Positions 26,707-36,880 are shown, counted from the stretch's first letter. The stretch: 64,000 bases of DNA from Tetragenococcus koreensis (GCF_003795145.1 NZ_CP027786.1:620001-684000), one strand, 5' to 3'. Notes: generated by a model not told the origin, from the sequence alone. A program made the numbers and translations.

Positions 26707-27759
26707 GTGAATATTTTTGAGGCTTTGGAATGGGCTCAGTGGAAGACGCTTTCGCTTGAATTAAAAACACAAGTGATGAATCAAGTATTGATGTATTTTG
26801 TAAGCCCGCTTAAAAAAGTTTCTGATGTTACGTATCAGCAATTTGAATTAGACGGTGTCAAATGCGACACTTTTGAATGCTCAATTGATGGTGAGCGTTT
26901 TGTTTTAGTACCAGGTAATAAAGCAGCAATACTGGGTTGGGAATCTGGGATACAAGGAATTGCACGCAACTACTGGGATCAAAAACCTGAGCAAAAGACT
27001 GAGGCATTTGACCGGATTGTAAAAAACTACGGGTTAAAAACAGCCGAAGACTGGGATATTTTTGTAAACGAATCGGCTTCTCCTTTACGTAAACGGGCTA
27101 TTGCACCAATGCTAGTTCAGAAAAGAGCACAACCAGTTGGAACAACTTATATTGGCGATTTGGATATAATTACTGGTGAATTTGAAGGCCGTTCAGAAGA
27201 TTTTGCGCCGATCAAACATTCATTTTTCGACCATTTTAAACAGCCGCAAACTTTTGAAGAGAGCCTTTATGCTGAAGTTCCGCTAGAGATCTCTGAAGAA
27301 AATCAATTTTATGCGTTTCTTTCTGAAAAAAATGAAAAATATGCTATCTATACCCATGAAAATTGTCATTTTCATCGCTTAAAAGAAAAAATGGATGAAC
27401 AACTTTTTGACTTATTAACAGAAGATCAGTGGGAATATGCCGTTTCAGGCGCAACACGTAAATTATTTCGCTGGGGGAATGATATAGCAGAAGATGACAC
27501 CTATTATGGTAAACAGACTGCTAAAAAAATACGACAAGCGAATATGTTTGGTTTACATTTTGCTGACGATTTGAGTTACTGGGAGGTAACCAATTCTATG
27601 TATTTGAAATCAGAAAAAGCAGAAAAGGTCGGTCATCGATTGTTTGACCATCTTCCGCTAGCCTCTTATTATCGTTCACGCAAAATTTTAGCAGAAGATG
27701 AAATCATGAATCTTTGGGATTTTCGTTTTCGTCATGCAATCATTATTCAAAACAACTGA
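26707..27759 (+). CDS. Formylglycine-generating-enzyme-like (SUMF1-fold) domain protein
   Basis: A 350-residue cytoplasmic protein. The C-terminal part has the FGE/SUMF1 hallmark LTEDQWEYAVSGATRKLFRWGND followed by NMFGLHFADDLSYWEVTNS, and RHAIII at the end. The N-terminal part has FVLVPGNKAAILGWESG, also FGE-like. The redox Cys pair of true formylglycine-generating enzymes is not evident, and no sulfatase is nearby, so catalysis is doubtful. GTG at 26707 is chosen because GAGGGGG lies just upstream; an earlier in-frame ATG has no site. It diverges from the glycosylase fusion gene. Function unknown. Confidence 0.7.
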   Translation: MNIFEALEWAQWKTLSLELKTQVMNQVLMYFVSPLKKVSDVTYQQFELDGVKCDTFECSIDGERFVLVPGNKAAILGWESGIQGIARNYWDQKPEQKTEAFDRIVKNYGLKTAEDWDIFVNESASPLRKRAIAPMLVQKRAQPVGTTYIGDLDIITGEFEGRSEDFAPIKHSFFDHFKQPQTFEESLYAEVPLEISEENQFYAFLSEKNEKYAIYTHENCHFHRLKEKMDEQLFDLLTEDQWEYAVSGATRKLFRWGNDIAEDDTYYGKQTAKKIRQANMFGLHFADDLSYWEVTNSMYLKSEKAEKVGHRLFDHLPLASYYRSRKILAEDEIMNLWDFRFRHAIIIQNN

Positions 27760-27787
27760 AATTTTTACAGATAGGCGTTGAAATTGA

Positions 27788-27816
27788 TTGACATTTTCTG
27801 AAAATTTGCCTATACT
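27788..27816 (+). promoter_or_regulatory. Promoter of alaS
   Basis: TTGACA at 27788-27793 and TATACT at 27811-27816 with a 17-bp spacer, a near-consensus sigma-A promoter placing the transcript start near 27823. Confidence 0.8.
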
Positions 27817-27822
27817 TTGAAA

Positions 27823-28046
27823 GGTATAAAGGACATGATCAGAAACGCACGTCTTTTACAGAAAGTTTTTTCGTGCTGAGAGAAAAAGCAAGACGTTTTT
27901 TGGTTGCTCCCTTTAAAATGATTGATAGAAATATCAACGCGGCTTTGGCGTTATTGAAGTATAAGAGGTAATGATCGACATCATTGCAAGCAAGGTGGTA
28001 CCGCGTGTAGACGTCCTTGGTTTGCAAAGGTGTCTTTTTAATTTTT
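27823..28046 (+). promoter_or_regulatory. T-box riboswitch controlling alaS, with its terminator
   Basis: A leader of about 224 nt whose signature AAGGTGGTACCGCG lies at 27992-28005; it pairs with the uncharged tRNA acceptor end to build the antiterminator. A terminator hairpin (GACGTCCTTGG / CAAAGGTGTC) with a T run covers 28010-28046. The upstream part has the long stem I expected of T-boxes, with a GAGAGAAAAAGCAAG bulge region. The gene downstream makes alanyl-tRNA synthetase, so the sensed tRNA should be tRNA-Ala. A GCT in GGTTGCTCCC near 27902 is a candidate specifier, not proven. Confidence 0.88.
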
Positions 28047-28093
28047 ATGACAAAAAAACAATTTTTTTTAGTACTTTTATAAGGAGAATGATT

Positions 28094-30733
28094 ATGAAAA
28101 ATTTATCAAGTTCTGAAGTTCGACAAATGTTTTTAGATTTTTTCAAATCAAAGGGACATTCAATTGAACCCAGTGCTTCATTAGTGCCTGTGGATGATCC
28201 AACACTACTCTGGATTAATTCGGGTGTTGCTACATTAAAAAAATATTTTGATGGTACAATTGTTCCGGATAACTTACGAATTGCGAATGCGCAAAAATCA
28301 ATTCGTACGAATGATATTGAAAATGTAGGACGAACAGCTCGTCACCAAACGATGTTTGAAATGTTAGGTAATTTCTCTTTAGGCGATTATTTTAAAGAAG
28401 AAGCAATTCATTGGGCTTGGGAATTTTTAACTTCACCTAAATGGATTGGTTTTGACCCGGAAAAACTGTATGTAACAGTTTATCCTAATGATAAGGAAGC
28501 AAAGCGAATCTGGCAGGAAGAAATCGGGCTTTCACAAGATCATATCATTGAAATTGAAGATAACTTTTGGGATATAGGTGCAGGCCCAAGTGGTCCTGAT
28601 ACTGAAATTTTTTACGACCGTGGTCAAAAATTTAATGATTTACCTGAAGATGATCCTGAAAATTATCCAGGTGGAGAAAATGAACGCTATTTAGAAATTT
28701 GGAATCTGGTCTTTTCTGAATTTAACCACAAACCTGATGATACTTATGAAACGCTACCTAATAAAAATATTGATACAGGTATGGGATTAGAACGGATTGT
28801 TTCAGTTATTCAAGATGCGCCTACAAACTTTGAAACAGACCTATTTATGCCTACTATTCGAGAAATTGAACGAATTAGTGGTGAAGTTAAATACGGTGAA
28901 AATTCTGTCACAGATATTTCTTTTCGAGTTATTGCTGATCACATTCGAGCTTTATCGTTTGCGATTGCAGATGGCGCGCTGCCTTCCAATGAAGGAAGAG
29001 GTTACGTGTTGCGTCGTTTATTGCGCCGGGCGGATATGCATGGTCAAAAATTAGGCATTAACCAGGCTTTTCTTTATCGCCTAGTAACTACGGTTGGTAA
29101 AATCATGGCTAGTTATTATCCTGAAGTATTGCAGCAACAAGAATTTATTGAAAAAGTCATCAAAACAGAAGAAGAACGGTTTTATGAAACAATTAATGAA
29201 GGTCTAGCTATTTTAAACCAATTATTGGAAAAAGAAAAAAATGAGCAAGCGCAAATTATTAATGGTGCTGACATTTTTAAATTATATGATACCTATGGAT
29301 TTCCAGTAGAGTTAACCGAAGAAATTGCTGAAGAGGCTGGTTTTGAAGTAGATCATGCAGGCTTTGAACGTGAAATGAGTGCTCAACGTCAGCGCGCACG
29401 TGCTGCTAGAAGTAATGAACAATCAATGGGGATACAATCTTCATTATTGACTGAGATTGATGTCATTAGCCAATATGTGGGCTATACGACTTTAGAAGCT
29501 CAAAGCGAACTGTCTCTTTTAATCCAAGATGACGAATTTGTTGATCATTTAGATACTGGACAGGCAGAAGCTATTTTTTCACAAACGCCGTTTTATGCGG
29601 AAATGGGTGGACAAGTTGCTGATACAGGCGTTATCATTGATCAAAATGGCGAAACTTGTGCTGTTGTGACTGATGTCCAAAAAGCTCCTAAAGGACAATA
29701 TTTGCATCAAGTCAAAGTTAAAAAAAGTCTACAAAAGGGACAAAGTTATACGTTAAAAGTCGACCAAGCTCGGCATAACCGAATTATCAAAAATCATACA
29801 GCTACACATTTGCTGCATAAGGCATTAAAAGAAGTCTTAGGAAGCCATACCAACCAAGCGGGCTCACTAGTAGCACCCGAACATTTACGATTTGATTTCA
29901 CCTATTTTGGCCAGATTACGGCAAAAGAACTTCGTGAAATGGAAAGAATCGTCAATGAAAAAATCTGGGAAGCTTTACCTGTAACGACTATCGAAACGGA
30001 TATCAATACTGCTAAAAATATGGGTGCTATGGCTTTATTTGGTGAAAAGTATGGCAAAGAAGTCCGAGTCGTCAATGTAGCGGATTGGTCGATTGAACTT
30101 TGTGGTGGTAATCATGTAAAAAACACTGAAGATATTGGGATTTTCAAAATTGTTTCTGAATCAGGGATTGGTGCAGGTGTTAGAAGAATCGATGCAGTAA
30201 CCAGTAAAGAAGCCTATCAGCAATTCAGCGAACAAGAAGATGAGTTGCGTAAAGCGGCCGATATTCTTAAATTACCAAGAATCAATGAAGTAGTGAATAA
30301 AACTGAGCAATTACAACAAGAAATACAACAATTACAACAAGAAAATGAGCAACTATCTAGCAAGATAGCTAATCAACAAGCTGAAGATGTTTTTAAAGAG
30401 ATAAAATATGCCCATGATATTTCCTATGTTGCTGCTCAGGTAAACGTTAAAGATATGAACCAATTGAGACAACTAGCCGATCAGTGGAAACAACAAAATA
30501 TTTCTGACGTGCTAGTTTTAGCGACAGAAAACAACGGAAAAGCGAATCTTTTAACTGCCGTTTCTCCGGATACAGTTGATAAAGGTATCAAAGCAGGTGA
30601 TTTGATTAAAGCAATTGCACCTCAAGTCGCTGGTGGCGGTGGCGGACGCGCGGATATGGCTCAAGCTGGCGGGAAAAAACCTGAGGGAATTCCTCAAGCA
30701 TTAGAAGAAGCTGGGCGTTGGTTGCAAGGATAA
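28094..30733 (+). CDS. alaS: Alanyl-tRNA synthetase
   Basis: Class II synthetase that charges tRNA-Ala and edits mischarged Ser/Gly, 879 residues, the usual length. The N-terminal aminoacylation domain starts SSEVRQMFLDFFKSKGH. The editing domain has zinc motif HTATHLLHKAL (about 567-577) and CGGNHVKN (about 664-671). The C-terminal part has a Gln-rich coiled coil and ends with the glycine-rich GGGGGRADMAQAGG module. ATG at 28094 has AAGGAG upstream and follows the T-box terminator by 47 bp. Expression should rise when charged tRNA-Ala is low. Confidence 0.97.
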   Translation: MKNLSSSEVRQMFLDFFKSKGHSIEPSASLVPVDDPTLLWINSGVATLKKYFDGTIVPDNLRIANAQKSIRTNDIENVGRTARHQTMFEMLGNFSLGDYFKEEAIHWAWEFLTSPKWIGFDPEKLYVTVYPNDKEAKRIWQEEIGLSQDHIIEIEDNFWDIGAGPSGPDTEIFYDRGQKFNDLPEDDPENYPGGENERYLEIWNLVFSEFNHKPDDTYETLPNKNIDTGMGLERIVSVIQDAPTNFETDLFMPTIREIERISGEVKYGENSVTDISFRVIADHIRALSFAIADGALPSNEGRGYVLRRLLRRADMHGQKLGINQAFLYRLVTTVGKIMASYYPEVLQQQEFIEKVIKTEEERFYETINEGLAILNQLLEKEKNEQAQIINGADIFKLYDTYGFPVELTEEIAEEAGFEVDHAGFEREMSAQRQRARAARSNEQSMGIQSSLLTEIDVISQYVGYTTLEAQSELSLLIQDDEFVDHLDTGQAEAIFSQTPFYAEMGGQVADTGVIIDQNGETCAVVTDVQKAPKGQYLHQVKVKKSLQKGQSYTLKVDQARHNRIIKNHTATHLLHKALKEVLGSHTNQAGSLVAPEHLRFDFTYFGQITAKELREMERIVNEKIWEALPVTTIETDINTAKNMGAMALFGEKYGKEVRVVNVADWSIELCGGNHVKNTEDIGIFKIVSESGIGAGVRRIDAVTSKEAYQQFSEQEDELRKAADILKLPRINEVVNKTEQLQQEIQQLQQENEQLSSKIANQQAEDVFKEIKYAHDISYVAAQVNVKDMNQLRQLADQWKQQNISDVLVLATENNGKANLLTAVSPDTVDKGIKAGDLIKAIAPQVAGGGGGRADMAQAGGKKPEGIPQALEEAGRWLQG

Positions 30734-30748
30734 CCATTAAATAGGTGA

Positions 30749-30781
30749 GGGAAAATAAAAGCTCATTTGCTAATTTTCCCT
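30749..30781 (+). terminator. Hairpin after alaS
   Basis: AGGGAAAAT and ATTTTCCCT form a 9-bp stem with a 15-base loop, followed by ATCTTATTGTATTT. Weak T run, so partial termination is likely. Confidence 0.55.
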
Positions 30782-30907
30782 ATCTTATTGTATTTACTTA
30801 TAGTTATTAGTTGTTATTCTTAAGTATTTCAGGATAAAATGGGTTTCTAGTATGATTTTTATTTACTTTATTCATTGATTTTTGACTATAGCAAGGAGTT
30901 CCTGACA

Positions 30908-32059
30908 ATGCTTGAGCGTTTAGTAGAAAGAATTATAAAAAATAAGAATAAAGAAGAACAGCGTACAAAGGTGGGACAACTTGCTGGTGTGTTAGGACTA
31001 GTTTCTAATGTTGTCTTATTCTTAGGAAAATTATTAATTGGTTTTATTGCTAGTTCTGTTTCAATCATGGCTGACGCAGTCAATAGTTTATCCGATATGA
31101 TTTCCTCAGTTTTAACGTTAATCGGTTTTAAAATTGCGGCCAAACCAGCGGATAAAGAGCACCCTTATGGACATGAACGTTTCGAATATATTAGCGGTTT
31201 GGCTGTTTCGTTTGTAATTATTATAGTAGGTGTGCAATTTTTACAAACGTCTTTTAATAAGATACTGGAACCAACAGATACCATTTTTTCGATTCGTGTA
31301 TTTATTGTCTTGTTAGCTTCAATTATTATCAAGATTTGGCAAGGAAAGATGTATGTAGGACTTGCGAAAAAAATAGATTCGCAAACATTAAAGGCTTCAG
31401 GTAAAGATAGTTTCAACGATATATTTACCACCGGTACCGTCTTGCTTTCTGCTCTGATTGAATATTTAACAAATTGGCGCATTGATGGTTTTATCGGATT
31501 TATTTTAGCACTTTACATTATTTACACTGGAATCCGAATGATTAAAGATTTTATTGATGAGTTATTAGGCAGCCGGCCTTCTGATCAAGAGATTCAAATT
31601 ATGGAAGCGCGCCTTGCAAACTATCCTTCAATTTTAGGTTATCATGATTTATTAATTCATAATTATGGGCCTCAAAGTAAGTTTGCTTCAGTACATATTG
31701 AAGTCGATGCTTGTTGGAGTTTGACTTATGCTCATCAAATCATTGATATGATAGAAAAAGATTTTCAAAAAAACCTTGATGTAGATTTGGTTTGTCATTT
31801 AGACCCAGTTGCCATTCATGATACCCAATATCTGCAGGTTAACGAAGAGCTGACGAATATCTTAGCTGATTTAGGTGAAGGGCTCAAAATGCATGATTTG
31901 CGTATAAAAGGGAATAATACATTACAATTTGATTTAGTGATACCAGAAGGAGTTACTGAAGATGAAAATCAACTACTAGAAGAAATACGTCAACTAGTTA
32001 TTGAAAGAATCGGTAATTATCACTTAGACGTAAGGCTTGATCATAATTATTTACTATGA
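30908..32059 (+). CDS. Cation diffusion facilitator (CDF) metal exporter
   Basis: A 383-residue metal/proton antiporter of the CDF family (zinc, manganese or iron efflux). About six membrane helices span residues 20-215, with MADAVNSLSDMIS (helix II Asp-x3-Asp type site), HPYGHERFEY after it, and SGKDSFNDIF in helix V. The cytoplasmic C-terminal metallochaperone-like domain includes GPQSKFASVHIEVD. ATG at 30908 is set by AAGGAG at 30893-30898. It is followed 10 bp later by the cardiolipin synthase gene and could be cotranscribed. The transported metal cannot be told from sequence. Confidence 0.9.
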   Translation: MLERLVERIIKNKNKEEQRTKVGQLAGVLGLVSNVVLFLGKLLIGFIASSVSIMADAVNSLSDMISSVLTLIGFKIAAKPADKEHPYGHERFEYISGLAVSFVIIIVGVQFLQTSFNKILEPTDTIFSIRVFIVLLASIIIKIWQGKMYVGLAKKIDSQTLKASGKDSFNDIFTTGTVLLSALIEYLTNWRIDGFIGFILALYIIYTGIRMIKDFIDELLGSRPSDQEIQIMEARLANYPSILGYHDLLIHNYGPQSKFASVHIEVDACWSLTYAHQIIDMIEKDFQKNLDVDLVCHLDPVAIHDTQYLQVNEELTNILADLGEGLKMHDLRIKGNNTLQFDLVIPEGVTEDENQLLEEIRQLVIERIGNYHLDVRLDHNYLL

Positions 32060-32069
32060 GGGGGACCTA

Positions 32070-33536
32070 ATGGATTTAAGAACAGACTTAACCATTTTAT
32101 ATCAGATTTTTTTAGGTTTAATTTTTATTAATACTGTGGTTGCATTTATTACTGTATTTCGTAGGCCTCGATCAATTACGAGTATCCTTGCGTGGATGAT
32201 GACCTTGGTTTTCGTTCCAGGTTTGGGGGTTATTTTGTATGCTTTTTGCGGCAGAGGAATTGATAGAGAGACTGTCTATCTGTTTAGTGAATTACATCAA
32301 AAACGTATTAAAGAAATTAACGAAATGATTGAAGAAAATAATAAAAATTATGCGCCTAAAACTTATCCTTATGAAGCGGTTTTATTAAAAAAATATTTTG
32401 CTGACATGGAAGAGTCTCCATTAACTAGAGGAAACCACGTCGAATTTTTTACGGATGGCAAAGAAAAATTTACCCATCTATTTGCAGATATAAAAAAAGC
32501 TGTGGACAGTATCCATGTGGAATACTATGCTTTTTTTGATGATAAAATCGGCAATGACTTTTTGAATCTACTAGTAAAGAAAGCCAGGGAGGGCGTGGAA
32601 GTTCGTCTGGTATTTGACCCTTGGGGTGGGCGAACCAATGTCCGATTTTTCAAACCGTTAAAAGAAGCTGGTGGAAAGGTAATCCCGTTTATTACCTCAA
32701 GAAACTTAATTCGAAAAACTCGTTTAAACTATCACTTGCACCGTAAAATTGTAGTAATCGACGGCGAAATTGGCTGGACGGGTGGTTTTAATGTGGGAGA
32801 TCAGTACGTGGAAACCACAGAAAAGTTCGGTTATTGGCGCGATACTCATGCTAGGATTGTTGGAACAGCTTCTTTTTCTTTGCAAGAAATATTTATTCGT
32901 GATTGGAACGCTTCGATCAGAAATAAAGAAGATCTATTAGAGTATGAAGAACGCTATTTTGTGATTCCAACGCAAATTGATAATACAGACGTAACTATGC
33001 ATGTTGTAGCAGATGGGCCTGAATCAACCGAACAAATCATCGAAGGCGGGTTTATAAAAATGATCGTGGCTGCTAAGGAAAGAATTTGGATCCAAACGCC
33101 TTATTTGATCCCAGATGATTCGATGTCAAGCGTGCTACAAATTGCGGTACGCTCTGGAGTTGACGTACGCATTATGATCCCGTGTATGCCAGACCATCCC
33201 TTTATTTATCGGGCTACACAATATTATGCTAATTTATTTCAAAGAATTGGCGTGAAAGTCTATATCTATAATGGTGGTTTTATCCATGCAAAAACCATGA
33301 TTACAGATGATGCGATCGCAAGTTTCGGTACCACCAACCAAGATATTAGAAGTTATGATCTTAATTTTGAAGTGAGTGCTTTTGCTTATGATGAAAAGAT
33401 AAATAGTGAATTAGCGTCGATTTTTGAAGATGACATGAAACATAGCACCTTGTTGACCAAAGATATGATTGATGAACAGTCTAATTGGTTAAAATTTAAA
33501 CAAAATTTCTCACGTTTACTTTCTCCTATTCTCTAA
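32070..33536 (+). CDS. cls: Cardiolipin synthase (phospholipase D type)
   Basis: A 488-residue membrane enzyme that joins two phosphatidylglycerol molecules to give cardiolipin and glycerol. Two N-terminal membrane helices (about 5-60) precede two PLD domains with HKD motifs, HRKIVVIDG (about 225-233) and HAKTMITDD (about 407-415). ATG at 32070 has GAGGGGG directly upstream. The 3' end overlaps the convergent RNase H-like gene by 21 bp. In halotolerant lactic acid bacteria cardiolipin content responds to salt, but no regulatory site is visible here. Confidence 0.94.
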   Translation: MDLRTDLTILYQIFLGLIFINTVVAFITVFRRPRSITSILAWMMTLVFVPGLGVILYAFCGRGIDRETVYLFSELHQKRIKEINEMIEENNKNYAPKTYPYEAVLLKKYFADMEESPLTRGNHVEFFTDGKEKFTHLFADIKKAVDSIHVEYYAFFDDKIGNDFLNLLVKKAREGVEVRLVFDPWGGRTNVRFFKPLKEAGGKVIPFITSRNLIRKTRLNYHLHRKIVVIDGEIGWTGGFNVGDQYVETTEKFGYWRDTHARIVGTASFSLQEIFIRDWNASIRNKEDLLEYEERYFVIPTQIDNTDVTMHVVADGPESTEQIIEGGFIKMIVAAKERIWIQTPYLIPDDSMSSVLQIAVRSGVDVRIMIPCMPDHPFIYRATQYYANLFQRIGVKVYIYNGGFIHAKTMITDDAIASFGTTNQDIRSYDLNFEVSAFAYDEKINSELASIFEDDMKHSTLLTKDMIDEQSNWLKFKQNFSRLLSPIL

Positions 33537-33932
33537 TTTGAGTGCTTTTTGTAAACCTTGTCGAGCTAAATGATCTGCGCCTTTGTTTTTTGCTTCTGGA
33601 ATCCATTCAATAAGTAATGACGGAAATTTTGTTAATTTTTCTTGAATTTCTAATAAGTATTTTTTGAAATCTGGGTTCTTGGTGTAGTTTTTCTGGATCG
33701 TTTGCGCTAAAATTTTACTATCAGTGTAAACTAGAACAATTTGTGTATGAAGTTGTCGCTTGTATAATTCATCAAGCAGACGGCTAAAAACGACAAATTC
33801 TGCTTGATGGTTGGTTAACTGAGTAAGAGCAAATGATTCTTGTTCATAGAGGTCGTCACCTAAAAGTACGATGCCACCTCCGCTTGGTCCGGGGTTACCT
33901 TTGGTTGAAGCATCGATATACGATTTTATCAC
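33516..33932 (-). CDS. RNase HI-like (reverse-transcriptase-like) nuclease
   Basis: A 138-residue protein of the RNase H fold with the four expected carboxylates: Asp in YIDASTKGNPGPSGGG (about 6), Glu in NHQAEFVV (about 44), Asp in VLVYTDSKILAQ (about 68) and Asp in NKGADHLARQG near 125. It should cut RNA in RNA-DNA hybrids. GTG at 33932 is chosen because GAAGGAG lies 8 bases upstream; a longer in-frame extension has no site. The gene is divergent from ebsA and convergent with cls, the usual enterococcal arrangement. Confidence 0.87.
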   Translation of the reverse strand: MIKSYIDASTKGNPGPSGGGIVLLGDDLYEQESFALTQLTNHQAEFVVFSRLLDELYKRQLHTQIVLVYTDSKILAQTIQKNYTKNPDFKKYLLEIQEKLTKFPSLLIEWIPEAKNKGADHLARQGLQKALKLENRRK

Positions 33933-34014
33933 ACATAAAACTCCTTCAAGTAGTATTCCAGTAATTTGATTATAATATACAAAGTCCTTAAATGGTAGAT
34001 GAAAGGAGAGCAAT

Positions 34015-34410
34015 TTGAAAAATTACAAAATCCGCTGGCAACCTGAACGTTCCTTGGCTATTATTTACTGGTCAATCACTTTTATCTTTTTATTTTTAAG
34101 TTTGACCTTTATTTTAGAACGAGCTGAAGTCCACTGGAAGAGCATGCTTTTTATCGTGATATTTCTAGTCCTTTTTTACTGCGGCTATCGTCGGTCTATT
34201 ATTATTCATAAAAATGGCTTGCAAGTGAACTATGCTCGTTTTTGGAGAACAGATTATTTTACTTTTGATCAAATTAGATTGGTTGAAGTTTCTGGTAATT
34301 TGTTGACCATTAAGCTAAAAGAACAAACGTTAGAATTAAGATTAAATAAAAAACAAGTCAAATTATTCTTTTCCACATTACCAGAAGATGTTCCTATTCA
34401 GTCAACTTAA
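34015..34410 (+). CDS. ebsA: EbsA-family membrane protein
   Basis: A 131-residue protein with two closely spaced hydrophobic helices (about 16-38 and 44-60) followed by a basic cytoplasmic domain rich in beta-strand-like residues, resembling a PH-type fold. Position next to an RNase H-like gene and size match EbsA of enterococci and lactobacilli, a protein from early studies of aggregation-substance expression whose function remains unclear. TTG start with AAAGGAG upstream. The name rests on neighbourhood and general pattern, so moderate confidence. Confidence 0.65.
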   Translation: MKNYKIRWQPERSLAIIYWSITFIFLFLSLTFILERAEVHWKSMLFIVIFLVLFYCGYRRSIIIHKNGLQVNYARFWRTDYFTFDQIRLVEVSGNLLTIKLKEQTLELRLNKKQVKLFFSTLPEDVPIQST

Positions 34411-34476
34411 CTAAAAAACGGTTATCGACAATGGGGTTTCATCTTGTAAAAACAAATGCAGAAAGAAGGTCGACTG

Positions 34477-36138
34477 ATGTCATCAGATATAGAAATAGCA
34501 CAACAAGCCAAGTTGGCTCCGATTGAACAAATTGCTGAAAAGTTAGGTATCCCACAAGATACCATTGAACTATATGGTAAATATAAAGCCAAGATTGCTT
34601 TATCAGAAAACGAAAAGTCTTCCTTGGGAAAACTAATTTTGGTTACTTCTATTAATCCAACACCAGCAGGTGAAGGTAAAACCACAGTATCAATCGGCTT
34701 GGCAGACGGATTAAATCAATTACATAAAAATGCTGTGCTAGCTTTAAGAGAACCTTCTTTAGGCCCTGTGATGGGATTAAAAGGAGGCGCAACAGGTGGC
34801 GGTCATTCACAAGTCTTACCTATGGAAGACATCAATTTACATTTTACAGGTGATATTCATGCGATTACAACTACCAATAATGCGCTTTCTGCTTTAATTG
34901 ATAATCATATTCATCAAGGAAATGAGCTAGGCATTGATCCGCAACAAGTGATTTGGAAAAGATCATTAGATCTAAATGACCGCGAATTACGGCACACAGT
35001 AGTAGGACTAGGAAATAAAGCGCAAGGAGTTCCTCGCGAAGAAGGATTTGATATTACAGTAGCAAGTGAGATCATGGCCGTTTTATGCCTAGCTAGCGAT
35101 TTGATGGATCTAAAAACGCGTTTAGCTAAAATTGTGATCGGCTATACTTATCAAAATGAACCAGTAACGGTCCGTGATTTGCAAGTGGAGGGCGCTTTGG
35201 CGCTCTTATTAAAAGACGCAATAAAGCCCAACTTAGTGCAGACTCTGGAACAAACGCCGGCCTTTATACATGGAGGACCTTTTGCTAATATTGCTCACGG
35301 CTGTAATAGTGTCACAGCGACTAAAACAGCTTTACGACTAGGTGATTATGCAGTAACCGAAGCTGGTTTTGGTGCTGATTTAGGTGCAGAAAAATTTCTC
35401 GATCTCAAAGTTCCTAATTTAGGTAAAGCACCAGATGTGGTTGTTATGGTAGCTACAGTGCGTGCTTTAAAAATGCACGGTGGGTTAGCTATTGATCAGT
35501 TAGCTAATGAAAATTTAGCTGCTTTAGAAAAAGGCTTTGCTAATCTAAAAAAACATATCAAAAATATGCAAAACTATGGGATGCCAGTGGTTGTAGCAAT
35601 TAATGAATTTGCAGCAGATCGAGAAAGCGAATTTGCTTTGTTACAAGAATTGTGCCGAAAAGAAGGCGTTACAGCTGTACGAAGTTCTGCTTGGGAAAAT
35701 GGCGGTGTTGGTGCACAAGAGTTAGCTAGCACGGTAGTTGATGTAATTGCTGAGAAAAAAGCAGATTATCAGCGCCTATACCTGAACCGGTTACCATTAG
35801 AAGATAAAATTAAAAAGATCGCACAAACGATTTATGGCGCGCGTGACGTTTCATTCGAGAAAAAAGCTAAAAAACAGTTAAAAGACTTTAAAGAACTCGG
35901 TTGGGATCAACTCCCGATTTGTATTGCAAAAACGCAGTATTCTCTTTCAGATGATGCTAATCTGTTAGGGGCACCGCGAGATTTTGATTTAACAGTGCGA
36001 GAAATTATGCCCAAAATGGGAGCTGGCTTTCTGGTAGTATTGACGGGGAACGTATTAACGATGCCAGGTTTGCCTAAAAGACCCGCAGCTCTTGACATGG
36101 ACGTGGACGCAGCTGGTAATGCTAGCGGATTATTCTAA
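34477..36138 (+). CDS. fhs: Formate-tetrahydrofolate ligase
   Basis: ATP-dependent synthesis of 10-formyltetrahydrofolate from formate, feeding purine and formyl-Met-tRNA synthesis; 553 residues, standard length. The ATP loop [15 protein letters not shown] lies at about 60-74, with [18 protein letters not shown] (about 92-109) and [18 protein letters not shown] (about 116-133) as family signatures, and [11 protein letters not shown] near the end. ATG at 34477 follows AGAAGG; an earlier in-frame ATG at 34456 would overlap that site. It stands between ebsA and the HEPN/CBS gene. Confidence 0.97.
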   Translation: MSSDIEIAQQAKLAPIEQIAEKLGIPQDTIELYGKYKAKIALSENEKSSLGKLILVTSINPTPAGEGKTTVSIGLADGLNQLHKNAVLALREPSLGPVMGLKGGATGGGHSQVLPMEDINLHFTGDIHAITTTNNALSALIDNHIHQGNELGIDPQQVIWKRSLDLNDRELRHTVVGLGNKAQGVPREEGFDITVASEIMAVLCLASDLMDLKTRLAKIVIGYTYQNEPVTVRDLQVEGALALLLKDAIKPNLVQTLEQTPAFIHGGPFANIAHGCNSVTATKTALRLGDYAVTEAGFGADLGAEKFLDLKVPNLGKAPDVVVMVATVRALKMHGGLAIDQLANENLAALEKGFANLKKHIKNMQNYGMPVVVAINEFAADRESEFALLQELCRKEGVTAVRSSAWENGGVGAQELASTVVDVIAEKKADYQRLYLNRLPLEDKIKKIAQTIYGARDVSFEKKAKKQLKDFKELGWDQLPICIAKTQYSLSDDANLLGAPRDFDLTVREIMPKMGAGFLVVLTGNVLTMPGLPKRPAALDMDVDAAGNASGLF

Positions 36139-36196
36139 TAGTGATTTAAAAATAGTAGCCATAGTGACAATAAATACGTAAAGGAGGGAAAAGTAG

Positions 36197-36880
36197 ATGG
36201 GTGAACGAGCAGAAGCCTTTTTAAGCAGCTTTAATCGGATTGAAAAATGGCTGAATGATCAACTAGAAAATCCACAAAATATGGGATTTAATCAAATGGT
36301 ACGCAGGCTAAGCAATCGAGAAGAATTACCGGTAAAAACGTACGAAAATGATTTGCTGCAAATTTCGCAGTTGCGCAATGCCATTGTACATGAGCAAATT
36401 GGCGAAGATTTTGTGATTGCTGAGCCTAATCAATGGATTTTAGATCGGATTCAAGAAATAGAATCTGAGTTGATGCAACCAGAAACCGTGATTCCTCGCT
36501 TTGCTAAAAATGTAACCGGCTTTGAACAAGATATTCCGATTATTGAATTATTGAAAATTGTGGCCGCTAAACGTTATTCACAGTTTCCTTTGTATAAAAA
36601 AGGCGATTTTCAAGGATTAATTACTTTGAAAGCATTAGGTTATTGGTTTGCCAAAGAAAGTGTGCAAGGGAAGGTTGAATTAAAAAATCGTACTGCTAAA
36701 GATTTAATTGTCACTGATGGCAAACAAACAAACTTTGCCTTTGTGGCAAAAGATACTACGATTAATGAAGTCGAACAAAAATTTCATACTAATGGATTAT
36801 TAGATGCTGTTTTTATTACTAAAGACGGCAATCCGAATGGGAACTTATTAGGAATTGTCCGGCCTAGAGATATCTTTTAA
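36197..36880 (+). CDS. CBS-pair protein with a HEPN-like N-terminal domain
   Basis: A 227-residue cytoplasmic protein. The N-terminal ~95 residues are helical and contain LRNAIVHEQ (about 64-72), an R-x4-H motif typical of HEPN domains. The C-terminal ~130 residues form two CBS-like repeats, ending with LLGIVRPRDIF, which usually bind adenine nucleotides. RBS AAGGAGGG. It lies immediately before lspA, a common place for a CBS protein in enterococci. Ligand-controlled activity of the HEPN-like part is my inference; no toxin-antitoxin partner is next to it. Confidence 0.72.
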   Translation: MGERAEAFLSSFNRIEKWLNDQLENPQNMGFNQMVRRLSNREELPVKTYENDLLQISQLRNAIVHEQIGEDFVIAEPNQWILDRIQEIESELMQPETVIPRFAKNVTGFEQDIPIIELLKIVAAKRYSQFPLYKKGDFQGLITLKALGYWFAKESVQGKVELKNRTAKDLIVTDGKQTNFAFVAKDTTINEVEQKFHTNGLLDAVFITKDGNPNGNLLGIVRPRDIF

